A stretch of 10,271 nt of DNA from Goniomonas avonlea (taxonomy: Eukaryota > Cryptophyceae > Goniomonadida > Goniomonadaceae), in contig QUTJ01031191.1 of NCBI GenBank assembly GCA_003573635.1, positions 1 through 10,271 on the forward strand, written 5' to 3'. The notes below the pieces were generated by a model. That model saw only the letters and a program-made list of their open reading frames with translations. It was not told the origin of the DNA and searched no databases. Shown here piece after piece: positions 1-7,930 of this stretch. Numbering within the stretch: the stretch's first letter is position 1; the number at the start of each line of letters is the position of its first letter. The translations under genes and the position numbers were made by a program.

Positions 1-68
1 AGGGGCCCCGACATATGAAGCAGAGTACTGGTAGACCATGAAAGTCTGTCCCTCTCTCTCTCTTGAGT

Positions 69-207
69 AGAGGGCAAAGCAGATAGCGCCTGACACTGAA
101 TGTGCGGCAGCACTGCCTCTCTCTCACTCTCTCTCTCTCACACACACACACACACATCTTGCAAGCACTCACATCTCCCTCTGTCTCTCTCTGTCTCGCT
201 CTCTCTG

Positions 208-264
<57 letters not shown>

Positions 265-391
265 CCTCTGTCGCTCTCTCTCATTCTCTCACATGCACAT
301 GCACTCTCTCTCTCTCTTTCTAGCTCCCTCTCTCCCCTCCCTCCCCCCCCCTCTGTAGAGAGGGCAAAGCAGATAGCGCCTGACACTGAAT
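69..391 (+). repeat. Microsatellite flanked by a 33-bp direct repeat
   Basis: Positions 69-101 and 359-391 carry the same 33-bp segment, beginning AGAGGGCAAAGC and ending CACTGAAT, spaced 290 bp apart. Similarity continues weakly beyond it (GTGCGGCAG against GCGCGGCAG). Between the copies lies a pyrimidine-rich simple repeat: (CT)n from about 116, (CA)n at about 140-155, then long CT runs to about 350. Each copy is itself preceded by a CT tract and a TAG, so the duplicated unit looks like an intron 3' end plus the sequence after it. Open frames of up to 120 residues here are repeat artefacts. Confidence 0.9.
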
Positions 392-412
392 TAAGCGCGG
401 CAGAGCTTGTTC

Positions 413-562
413 AGGAAGCTTGTTCCGTCGGGGGATATTGTCACATACAAAGAGCCGGATGAGCCGCATGACCAGATGCTCAAGGCAGCTGCACAACAAG
501 GCTTCCTGAACCTAAGCAAGCTGTCTCCAAAGCAGCTCACACAACATTCACGTATGTGTTGA
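413..562 (+). CDS. 3'-terminal exon of an unrecognised gene
   Basis: I do not recognise this protein. After a plausible acceptor (CTTGTTCAG, ending near 414) one frame stays open for about 49 codons and reads like real coding sequence: a polar N-terminal part (DIVTYKEPDEPHDQ), then an Ala/Gln/Leu-rich, probably helical part (LKAAAQQGFLNLSKLSPKQL). It stops at TGA 560-562. A GTATGT string at 551 could instead act as a donor and shift the end to about 612. A second coding-like frame upstream (355-412, containing AKQIAPDTELSAAEL) is out of register with this one, and the switch falls on a 13-bp tandem duplication (404-412 and 417-425). The upstream exons are not recognisable in the CT-rich sequence or lie off the left edge. 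Confidence 0.45.
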   Translation, partial: RKLVPSGDIVTYKEPDEPHDQMLKAAAQQGFLNLSKLSPKQLTQHSRMC

Positions 563-831
563 ATGATCTTCAGATCCACAGCATAGAACCAGCCAGCCTG
601 AGTCTATTTTAAACTCTGCACGCACCCGCACTCCCCTCTGTGCTGAGCCCCATCATGATCAGATGTTTGGCACCAAGGAATGTGTGCAGGGAGCGCTCAG
701 CTGGGGTTTAGTACCCACACAATCATCATATCCTGCTTCATTAATCTTACAAGCAAGCAGGAGGAACATTACATAATATCCCACAGAGGACACCCAGGAC
801 TCCTGAGCAAAACAGTCATACACCCATCGGA
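563..831. other. Convergent gap between two genes
   Basis: About 270 bp separate the stop of the + strand exon from the TGA (minus strand, 832-834) of the next gene. One + frame is open through most of it but carries no recognisable motif. I see no RNA gene or repeat. It probably holds the two 3' untranslated regions. Confidence 0.35.
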
Positions 832-2936
832 TCATGGCCTGGACCCGAGACTGCGGAGTTGGTCCACAGTTGGTCTCGGCCGAGCACCCATCGGTGTGCC
901 ACCGCACCTATCCAGAGACCCCAACTTCACCGCCACAGGCCCCAGCTGCCCTGGCCCTACAGACGCTAAATGTCCTCCTGCCCCATGCAGCGGGTTTGCC
1001 GTGAGGGGGTTCCCAACAGCATGGTGCGCGCCGGCACTGCCACGGTAGCCGCCGACACCCAACGCACGGCCAGCAGCGTGCTCAACAAGGTCCTCGCCCT
1101 GAGCGAACTCGTTCATGTCCACCGACTTGGATCGGCCGCGCACCTCGATCGCAGGGGAAGAGGCGTCGACGTTGACAGGGCGGCGGGCAGGTCCGAGCAC
1201 ATCGTCAGAGCTCACAGACCCCAACATGCGTGGAATGTGTTGTCCTGTAGTAGCAACGTCGTCGGGTGAGGCAGAAGTGCAACTGGCGCATGTCTCAACC
1301 TTGGGCCACTCTGTGATGCTACTGGGGGACTGGCCTGAGAAAGCTGCCTTCGGGGAGACGTCCGGGAGGGACGGCCGCTGCGACAGCAAAAATGTTGGGT
1401 GAGATGGGGAGGAGAGCTGGCTGAGAATGAACTGACTTCACTTGTTAACACGAAGCAAAGGAATGTGGTTGGGTGGGTAAGTATCGAAAAGAGCAGTCGA
1501 AAGCATTGACCAGGTTGAGGCACCGCTCCTCGTGGGACCCGCGACTGCAGCTCGATCAATATTGTTCTGTAGCCTAGCGCTACTCATGGAGCCATCACAA
1601 TTCTAAAATTGCACAAAAAGTGCGCTTGACTTAGCTCACTTCGGAAACACTAATCACTTCACATAAAAACGACGTGAACACAAACACACACGGATAACAC
1701 CACAACACAGCAACATACCATGCTCGGTGACCATTGCTTGCCGCCAGGCAATGCGGTCACCTTGACTTCCTTCCCTGGGCTGCCTCTTTTGCGAGGCGAC
1801 TTGCGCAGGGGTGAGGCAGGCAGAGGCGACAGCGAAGAGGCAGAGGTACCAACGTCGAGGCGGGCAGCGCCAGGACTCCAGTTGTTGGTCAACTGCCTGG
1901 AGTCGGTTGGAGCAGCTGGACTGGCAATTGGCTGACGCGTTGGGGAAGGCGACGGAGTGTTCGGAGAAGCTTGTACCTGCGCAGAGGGTCACAAGGATTG
2001 ATTCAGAGTAGTGAGCGAGGTCAGATATCTGCCAAGAGAGGATGTGCCGGTTCATCGGGAGCACAGCCATACCACCTTTGAATGCAAGGCTGACACTGAC
2101 CAAGGGTCTGTGGACGACTGAGAGGGTGATGATGTGATGGTACTGGAGTGGGTCGACGTTGCGAAGTGCAACTCACTGGGGAGAGCGACATCATGCGCCG
2201 CGCCTTGAGGCTCCCGAAGTGCCCCCCGCAAACGCCTGCCCCTCCGCTCACTGTCGCAGGCCGGTTCGGCCCGTTGGGGGCGGCCTGTGAAGCGGCTCGA
2301 AGACTGTCCACTCCAACCCGCACTCCGGTTCGCGGACGCTTCCCAAGCCCTGCCAGAAAACGGCCGAGATCGGTGGAGTTGGAGCCAGAGCCACGACGGG
2401 TCCCGAGGCGGAGGCGAGGGTAGATTGGGCGGCGGTTGGTGTGATCTGACTCCGAACCAGAGATGGACCCCTGCGCGCAACACTCTTGTGAAAGTGGTTC
2501 TTAATCAGATGGTGTCGTTTGTGCCTACACTCAGAAAACGGATGACTACGAAGATCAGGGACAACGGATGATCCAATCGCGATAAAATTGGGTACAAAAA
2601 CCCGACCCAAAGCATAAACTACATTGAGCTCACCTCGGTGGTTGACCACCCAGACGAGGACCCTGGGCGGCCAGGTATCTTGAGGTCATCATCACCAACC
2701 ACAAGCAGGTCAACAGGGTGGTCATAACCGGCAGGCTTGGCAAACGGCGACAATATGATGGACCCACTCGCACTTGCACTTGTCGCAGGTCGCGCAGGCC
2801 GCACATGAGCGGCACTATCGTCCTCGCTACTGGATTCGCGGCCTTCGAGCGAGGTGGATGATGGGCAGGTGACGTGCACGTCGCCTCCTCGGTTGCCGGC
2901 CAGGAGACCGTGCAAGAGGCCGTTGCCAGACTGCAT
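832..2936 (-). CDS. Ser/Pro-rich multi-exon gene, product unrecognised
   Basis: Proposed exons, in coding order: 2936-2634, 2470-2252, 2210-2076, 1976-1719 and 1377-832, all joined in phase 0, giving about 486 residues. The start ATG at 2936 has A at -3. The protein looks disordered: a Ser/acidic run (EGRESSSEDD), an Arg-rich second exon, a Ser/Thr-rich third, a fourth rich in SP dipeptides with a basic patch (SPLRKSPRKRGSPGKE), and a fifth with RGRSKSVDMNEF and a Gly/Ala-rich tail. Repeated SP and RS/KS pairs suggest phosphorylation. Strong donors are GTGAGC (2633), GTGAGC (2251) and GTATGT (1718); the acceptor before the last exon is CTGTCGCAG. The second and third exons have an alternative (2445-2252 with 2175-2076) that uses better acceptors but another frame. 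A further exon may lie in 1378-1718. I cannot assign a family; a transcription or scaffold factor is only a guess. Confidence 0.5.
1378..1718 (-). other. Probable long intron of the Ser/Pro-rich gene
   Basis: The segment runs from a GTATGT donor to a pyrimidine-rich acceptor ending CTGTCGCAG. At 341 bp it is much longer than the 41-53 nt introns of the kinase gene, so an extra exon may hide around 1440-1545, where all three minus frames are open for 30 or more codons. None has a motif that lets me choose. Confidence 0.35.
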
Positions 2937-3593
2937 GGTTGCATCACTGCGACGTTCCCGCTTCCTTGAAGTGTCGTGGGTGCATTGCACACACAATCAT
3001 TGGCACATTTCTGTTTCCGCTTGCGGACCATTCAGGTTTCTTTTGTGATGAGTTCCAGTTTCCTGGTACAAGTTCCCGACAGTCTCGGGTCGTGGAATTC
3101 AACATGTGGGCTGTCTCAACCACGCAAGGCACTGGTGAGATTGCTCATATTCTAGCCAAACAATTCTAGAGGTCTCACCGTTTACAGCAGACCCAAGTGA
3201 ATTGCTCCGTGTTGTGTTCAGGTTGTGCACTTGTGTGGGTGCCGGTGTCCATACCCGTGCCCACCTTGATTGGTTTGGCACTGTGTGGGTGTGCAATTGT
3301 TGAGCATTGTACCTGTGTTTTACAGTTTGATGGTTCCCCTGCCGACGTGACAGGGCGCGCTGTGGAGCCACGATAAACGGGGCCGCGCAGCTTGGTGTCA
3401 GTGGAAGACACAACCGGCACTCTGATGCTGCTGCTGCCGTTGCTCTCTCGCGCTCTGACAGAGAGTTTCGAGGAAAAATTCTGCCGGACCTGCCGAAACA
3501 GTGAGAAAAATGTTTGCCAGATAGTGAACCATTATGAATGAAAGGTCACAAATGCCATTGTAGCACAGAGGCTTCATTCCTGTCACCCTCATG

Positions 3594-3616
3594 ACACACA
3601 CACACACACGCACGCA
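3594..3616. repeat. CA/CG dinucleotide microsatellite
   Basis: An alternating purine-pyrimidine run of CACACA followed by CGCACGCAC. Such runs can adopt Z-DNA; no gene overlaps it. Confidence 0.85.
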
Positions 3617-3762
3617 CTTGATGCATCACACATGCCACACATCAGGCACAGCAGGCACATCACAGACAGCTGGACTGTTATCACACCAGATTCACGAGTT
3701 AGCTAAGGGAAGGGAAGTTCTGTGAAATCAAGCAACTGGTCAATGTACAGCATTTCGTGCTA

Positions 3763-3798
3763 TCAAAATGCGGACAGTTTTCAAAATGTGGACAGTTG
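3763..3798. repeat. 18-bp tandem repeat, two copies
   Basis: TCAAAATGCGGACAGTTT (3763-3780) is followed directly by TCAAAATGTGGACAGTTG (3781-3798), differing at two positions. It sits in the divergent intergenic region, so a role as a paired protein-binding site is possible but unproven. Confidence 0.8.
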
Positions 3799-4045
3799 TC
3801 AGGCGATAGCACACGACTGCGGTTCCGGTCGTACATAGCAATAGATGATGTCACATGTAATAACATGAAGTGACTGACCTCCCCTCAATAAATGGTGCCA
3901 TATGACCCCCCCCCCTAGTTAACTCGTGGACAAAGGCACAGCGTGATGAAAGTGTGGAGATGAGCAGGGGCAGGTCAGAGTCTGCACTCCCCTACCAGAC
4001 CATACAAATGTTCGTGTGATGGAGAACAGGAACAAAAGCCTCAGT

Positions 4046-4118
4046 CATGTGGAGACGTCTTAGTGTACGCTCGACCATGCGGAGGTGTCTTAGTGTGTGC
4101 TCAGCCACGTGGCGGCGT
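4046..4118 (+). repeat. Imperfect 30-bp tandem repeat, two and a half copies
   Basis: Units begin at 4046, 4076 and 4106, each starting CATGTGG, CATGCGG or CACGTGG; the first two share GTCTTAGTGT. The period is ten codons. In the frame that opens at 4047 it gives a repeated WRR/RRLSV-type decapeptide. It lies at the upstream edge of the + strand coding-like sequence. Confidence 0.75.
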
Positions 4119-4431
4119 CACGGCAGGAGCAACAATGAGAGAGTCCGTGCTGCAAGTGATGTAAATGCTCAGTGGGTGCCACGATCGGCGGCGATGGCGG
4201 CCAGGTTGTCGCCAGCAGGCACGGGCCGACAACATCTGGGTCAGGAGAAGCACGACATTAAACCTGGGTCTGCCTTCCTTGATCTCGTCCCAGTTGAGTC
4301 CTTGGACAAGCAGTGGCAGCAGCAAGCTGTCCTCAAGGGCCACCAGCTCGACTGCCTCGTTTGGCAACAGGCTAGCCCACTGGGGGCACGGCGCAGCGAT
4401 CAGGAAAGAGACACTGCCAACTGTTGGCACT
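4047..4431 (+). CDS. Candidate exon upstream of the Tudor-like exon
   Basis: The frame opens with ATG at 4047 and runs to a good donor (GTGAGA at 4432), ending in phase 1, which fits the next exon. The first third is Arg/Ser-rich and repetitive. The last third looks more protein-like and ends LGARRSDQERDTANCWH. That tail would supply the first strands of a Tudor barrel, as the Trp-His just before the splice is followed by SVVVG in the next exon. All three + frames and one minus frame are open over much of 4170-4430, so the frame and any internal intron (for example 4213-4252) are not settled. ATG 4047 is the first plausible start, but the true start may be elsewhere. Confidence 0.35.
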
Positions 4432-4505
4432 GTGAGACAATCCGTGCTGCATGCCTTGCGAGCCTGGCTCGTGGTGGATGAAGTGTCCATATGCAAATTT
4501 GTCAG

Positions 4506-4607
4506 CTGTGGTTGTCGGGAGCATGACGACACCAAGCGACACCAAGCGATATATTGTGTTTTTTCGAGATGGCTGGCTCTTCTACGGAACCAGGCTGACT
4601 TGTCAAG
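4506..4607 (+). CDS. Exon with a Tudor-like motif
   Basis: A 74-nt intron (4432-4505, GTGAGA to TTTGTCAG) precedes this exon. The translated core, VVVGSM followed after eight residues by KRYIVFFRDGWLFYGTRL, has the shape of a Tudor domain of the SETDB1-like kind: a small hydrophobic strand (VVVG), a short loop, then a Tyr-hydrophobic-Phe-Phe-Asp-Gly strand and turn followed by an aromatic. Tudor domains usually read methylated lysine or arginine on histones or other proteins. No SET, pre-SET or methyl-CpG-binding motif was found nearby, so the full protein type is unknown. The exon probably ends at a GTTGGC donor near 4608, though the frame stays open to a TAG at about 4684. A 10-bp tandem duplication (ACCAAGCGAC) lies inside the exon. 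The family call is by eye from a short stretch. Confidence 0.4.
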
Positions 4608-4780
4608 GTTGGCAAGAGTGTGTCGTCCTTCGAAGGAAGTTGACCATGCCACCAAGTTTGTGCTTCAGTGACAATCCTCTGTAGGACTGTCGGTCTTGTA
4701 GAGGTTTTCTACATGTGAAATGCTGCAGCCTATGTGGCTATGTCTAATATGTTGGTATTATTCGACCCTTGAACTTGCAG

Positions 4781-5093
4781 GAGACCCCAACCACGGGGGA
4801 TGATGGAGTGGAAGTGATAATTTCAGAGATGTATGGATCGGCCAGTATCATGTCTGGTCCAATCCATTGTGGTTCTCTTCGTCTGACACGGCGTCTGAGT
4901 TGGAATCGTCTGATTCAATCAGAGGCGAATTTGGTATTGGGGGACTTAGCAGGTGTTTTTGCTTGGGAGTGTGCCAGTGTACTGGAATTTCATCAGCACA
5001 ATGTTATTGAGTTGGACTGTTGCCTTGAAAAGAACATTGGTGTCAAAGACACCCTTGACAAGACTGTGGTCAACAGTAGGCGAGTAGCATGAG
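4781..5093 (+). CDS. Candidate exon, frame unresolved
   Basis: The acceptor GAACTTGCAG (ending 4780) is good. Two frames then stay open. One runs about 104 codons to TGA 5090-5092 and contains ETPTTGDDGVEVIISEMYG and, later, VLEFHQHNVIELDCCLEKN. The other is Ser-rich and acidic (SSSDTASELESSDS) and stops near 5010. Neither shows a family motif. It follows the Tudor-like exon on the same strand, so it may continue that gene, but the sequence joining 4608 to 4780 is not resolved. Confidence 0.3.
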
Positions 5094-5209
5094 GTGATTG
5101 TGTTCCCGTTTGTAGGCAAGTGTGCTGTAGGAGCTGAAGATGCTGTCTAGACAGGAAGCACCCTGGCACAGTTAGATGCTTTAGAAGCGAACCAGGCCAA
5201 ACCCCGCAG

Positions 5210-5988
5210 ATTTGGCAGACACGATACAGGTCATCAATGGGGGGGGCTGCACTCACAGGACAGCAGGTAGCCAGGGCGATGGAGGAGGCACAAAAACAAG
5301 AGGCAAAATAGTTTTGCGAGTGTTTAAAGGTTGGGCTCTCCAGCACGGACTTGAAGCTGGTGCACATGATGAGCAACATGACACAGCAAGTGCTGGGACA
5401 GCTGTAAGTTCCCTTATTTCAGAAGCATGTGCCTCATGGCCTGCCCCTGGCACTGGCCAAATCCCAAGGCCGCAGCCTCAACGTCCACCCTCTACAAAGG
5501 CTCCACCGGTGAAACCAAGTTCGTCCAGACCACAACATCCAGGTTGCCATGAGATCTCGGTTCTTACTGTTGGCATTGAACCCTCTTGGCCAGTCACCTG
5601 GGTGGAAAATCCTCTCACCTTAAGAGGCTCGTCCAACAGAGCAGTTGTGCTGAAGCTACCACAGCTCGGTAACTCAGCCTGGATGGGCTGATGTGTAAGC
5701 ATTAAAAAAAGTTCCTGTGTCAGAGCCAAACTTGGCTGCCTTGCCAAGGCAGACACAGACATCACAGACGCCACACAAGCGTGTTTTGGCAAGGCAGACA
5801 CAGACATCACAGACGCCACACAAGCGTGTTTGCAGTGAACCTTGGGCTGGACTGTGTTGCATCCACATTGTGGGGTCGCTCAATGATCAAGCCGGCAGCC
5901 ACGCTGCAGGAATCAACCATCTTCAGTCGATTACTTGGCTCACAGACGAGCTTGGTTGGGACATGCGGCATGGCCCCAGAGTGCAAGG
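5210..5988 (+). CDS. Multi-exon coding stretch, helical then proline-rich
   Basis: The product is not recognised. A reading that keeps phase uses exons 5210-5229, 5267-5310, 5344-5403, 5469-5542, 5594-5668 and 5724-5988. It gives a charged, probably coiled-coil start (VARAMEEAQKQEAKYTDLKL, then MSNMTQQVLGQL), a proline-rich linker (QPQRPPSTKAPPVKPSSSRP), and two copies of a 15-residue repeat, RQTQTSQTPHKRV(LA/CS). The closing part includes INHLQSITWLTDELG and ends at a strong donor (GTAAGC at 5989). Donors are GTAAGT (5404) and GTAACT (5669); several introns would be 33-65 nt. The proline-rich frame is also open without splicing from 5210 to 5691, and another frame is open over 5781-6149. The exon set is therefore provisional, although coding on the + strand is fairly likely. 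Confidence 0.4.
5745..5829 (+). repeat. 45-bp tandem repeat, nearly two copies
   Basis: The unit CAAGGCAGACACAGACATCA... starts at 5745 and again at 5790. The two copies are identical for about 40 bp. The period is 15 codons, so it keeps frame inside the surrounding coding-like sequence. Confidence 0.95.
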
Positions 5989-6027
5989 GTAAGCCACAAT
6001 CCTCGCGTGCCAGCAGCCTCTTCACAG

Positions 6028-6344
6028 GGCCCGTTGCCGGGAAATTGTGGTTCATCAACCCAGACTTTACCAAGCTCACACAGTTGGACCAGACCCTTGG
6101 TGGGGTCAACCACACGACAATACCACCCCAAGAACCCACTATCTCCTGAAGAGCTTTGAGCATGCGACAACAACCTCTGCTTCAGGAAGCCTCACTGCCC
6201 AATCGACTACTGCATCACAGGGAGCCATTGTGGCAATTGCGATGGCAGCCTTTGTGCATGGCGGCGGACCTTGTGCATGGCATGCACAAGGGGCCATCGT
6301 TGCAATCACCACTGCCAGGCAAGCATTCATCATCAAAGATTGGG
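6028..6344 (+). CDS. Candidate exon after a 39-nt intron
   Basis: The intron 5989-6027 (GTAAGC to TCTTCACAG) is well formed. In the frame that continues the preceding exon, about 105 codons follow without a stop: a His/Trp-containing start (HQPRLYQAHTVG), a Ser/Thr-rich middle (TTTSASGSLTAQSTTASQG), and two related Ala-rich pieces (GAIVAIAMAAF and GAIVAITTARQAF). It ends at a consensus donor, GTGAGT at 6345. A second frame (GPVAGKLWFINPDFTKLTQL) is also open to 6149 and looks equally protein-like. The product is not recognised. Downstream, 6368-6440 reads TKQQPTLGKIAEFTGKAKPQ in yet another register, suggesting one more exon before the CTGY repeat. Confidence 0.35.
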
Positions 6345-6440
6345 GTGAGTGCCAAGGGGCATTGCAGCTACTAAACAGCAACCCACACTTGGCAAGATTG
6401 CTGAGTTCACTGGCAAGGCAAAGCCACAAAGCAAGGCACT

Positions 6441-6600
6441 GAGTCTGTCTGCCTGCCTGTCTGTCTGCCTGCCCGTCTGTCTGCATGTGTGCCTGATCTG
6501 TCTGTCTGGATGTCTTCCTCCCCGCCGGACTACTCCCTCTGTCCCACTTCTTGTATGTCCCTCTGTCTGTCTGTCCCACTCTGTCTGTCCCCCAGTCTCC
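6441..6600 (+). repeat. CTGY tetranucleotide repeat tract
   Basis: Degenerate (CTGT/CTGC)n: runs of TCTGTCTGCCTGCC and similar, interrupted around 6500-6545, resuming to about 6600. Frames across it give Cys/Leu/Ser-rich or (minus strand) Gln/Thr/Asp/Arg-rich low-complexity peptides that I regard as meaningless. It is probably intronic. Confidence 0.9.
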
Positions 6601-6658
6601 CAATCATCCTCTCTGGAAAACTCCAAGGCGGCACTATCAAATGGAGACTCGTGTTTGA

Positions 6659-7323
6659 ATGCAAACATTCTGGCCACAACAAGTCCTGCAACTTCACAAT
6701 GGTCCACTATTGAAGTCAGTCGTCACAAGACAGACAAACAGACATGTTTCTCGGCAAGCCAGACACTGGACAGTGCAGGACGCTGTCTCTGTCATTGACC
6801 AAGAGGGAGGCTTTGCCTGGAGACACACAAGTGTCGTAGTCCGCACAATCGACAGACCCCACATTCAGTGTCTGCGTTCGTCTAATGTAGCGTGTTGCGA
6901 AGGCTGGGGTGACAACCTGGATGAGGAAGGCCCAACCACACCACCCGCCAAGACCGAAGTCATAGAGTCAAGGACAAGGCAAGTGACTAGGGCCCTTTCG
7001 AGCCAGTTTTCACCCACCGTCATTTGACAGGCTTGCTTGACCAACTCGGGGAGGGTGGCAGGACAGAGCAGAGAAAACGCTGACAGAAACCGGATTATCC
7101 TTCAAAAGAGTCTGTATCAACCCAGGAACCTTGCTTCGATCCCAGCACTCAAACTCGATGGGACAATCGCGCACCTCACAGCGGCAGCAGAGTCAGGCAA
7201 CGTTGTGCATCGCTAAGTTTGTGGGGACAGTACGGCTGTGTATTCCTGCAGTGGCAAAGCACAGATCTACAGTTCATTCAGGTTCGACACCCAAGACTCA
7301 TCTACAATCTGGAGACTAATTGA
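6659..7323 (+). CDS. C-terminal exons of a + strand gene, product unrecognised
   Basis: Three exons join cleanly: about 6659-6982, 7031-7201 and 7252-7323, with 48- and 50-nt introns and phase 0 at both junctions. The first carries VQDAVSVIDQEGGFAW and an acidic stretch (GWGDNLDEEGPTTPP). The second (57 residues) includes NRIILQKSLYQPRNLASIPA and LTAAAESGN. The last reads WQSTDLQFIQVRHPRLIYNL and ends ETN before TGA 7321-7323. The introns have GTGACT...TTTGACAG and GTTGTG...TTCCTGCAG ends. The true 5' limit of the first exon is unknown; 6659 is only where an ATG occurs in the open frame, and a splice acceptor is more likely. I do not recognise a family. Whether it belongs with the Tudor-like exon is inference from shared strand and lack of an obvious break. 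Confidence 0.5.
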
Positions 7324-7818
7324 GGGACACGAAGGACACATGGCACACTGCAAGAGGTGTGCTGATCTGCAAAGAGCTCTGCCTGCTCTATCAGGGCATG
7401 GGCAACACAGCATCGGGTCACCCAGGCTGCTGTTGGCAGCGTGTGTAAGCATTCTGCGTTCCTGAGGGTGCTGCGGTCCTGGCGGGCGAGCGCCTAACCA
7501 GGTAGTCCTCGAGGACCCTCGGAGGCCTCGCGCCACATGGTCCAAACAGTATCTGGGACCGTTGGCAGGGCATCAACAAACATAATGTATTGAACCCTGA
7601 GGTGCAGCGGCGAAGTTGGAGAATGGGAAGCTGTAGAGACAACACCATATTGTTAGAAATGTCACACATCACCCACTAGACAGCCTGCACAGCACACCTC
7701 TACAGTCGTTGTCGGAGGCAGCTTGGAACTCATTGCTCTCAGCCCCAGGAGGCCGACAGGCCATCCCGACGCGGTCGAGGTCGAAGGCCGAGTCTGCATA
7801 TGTGATTCGGTTTAGAGC
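7324..7818 (-). other. Unresolved downstream part of the Sir2-motif gene
   Basis: On the minus strand a textbook intron end (branch-point-like TTCTAAC, then TTGTCTCTACAG) predicts an acceptor with the exon beginning at 7630. In the following exon one frame contains LPTVPDTVWTMWREASEGP and another a Cys-rich segment (CCPCPDRAG...LQCAMCPSC) near 7360-7410. I could not connect these to the Sir2 motif with matching phases, nor find the conserved blocks expected after it. The gene's 3' end should meet the convergent + strand gene that stops at 7323. Confidence 0.3.
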
Positions 7819-7881
7819 CAAGAGAGAGACAGAGAGACAGACGGGCACACAGCGAGAGAGGGGGGGGAGAGAGAGAGAGTT
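7819..7881 (+). repeat. GA-rich microsatellite with a G run
   Basis: (AGAGAGAC)n followed by a run of eight G and (GA)n. On the minus strand it is a CT tract lying directly downstream of the Sir2-like motif. Translation through it gives Ser/Leu/Pro repeats, so it is either a polypyrimidine tract in an intron or an insertion into the exon. Confidence 0.9.
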
Positions 7882-7930
7882 CCAGTGTGCTCCGGAGATA
7901 ATTGCCCGATTTTGCCAAATGCCTTGTGAC

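Larger units (their letters stand above)
2937..4040. other. Divergent intergenic region
   Basis: This 1.1-kb stretch lies between the 5' end of the minus-strand Ser/Pro-rich gene and the first + strand coding-like sequence, so it should hold both promoters. Short open frames on both strands near 2940-3130 could be 5' exons of the minus gene, but none joins convincingly. From 3180 to 4040 I see no coding sequence: an 18-bp tandem repeat (3763-3798), a CA/CG dinucleotide run (about 3594-3616) and a C homopolymer (about 3907-3915). I cannot identify a TATA box or initiator with confidence. Confidence 0.4.

Noticed and set aside
100-462. 120-codon + frame and its minus-strand mirror over the 5' microsatellite
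   Set aside because: They read Leu-Ser or Arg-Glu repeats from (CT)n. Only the end beyond the repeat looks protein-like.
3886-3891. AATAAA as a polyadenylation signal
   Set aside because: No gene on the + strand ends just before it; a hexamer in intergenic DNA is expected by chance.
4101-4655. 184-codon minus-strand frame opposite the Tudor-like region
   Set aside because: It contains a hydrophobic stretch (LLLPLLVQGLNW) but no family motif. The + strand has consensus splice sites and a recognisable fold pattern at the same place.
5237-5244. Run of eight G as a possible frameshift error between two coding-like frames
   Set aside because: A 37-nt intron (5230-5266) or simple use of the proline-rich frame explains the change without an error.
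6176-6330. Cys/His-rich + frame resembling a zinc-binding domain
   Set aside because: Cysteine spacing is irregular, the frame lacks support on both sides, and a competing frame continues the upstream exon in phase.
6139-6707. Minus-strand frames rich in Gln-Thr-Asp-Arg
   Set aside because: Product of the CTGY repeat read backwards; no motif and no splice support.
7267-7410. Minus-strand Cys pairs as the zinc site of the sirtuin
   Set aside because: The spacing does not match the CxxC...CxxC pattern of Sir2, and the exon overlaps the better supported last exon of the + strand gene.
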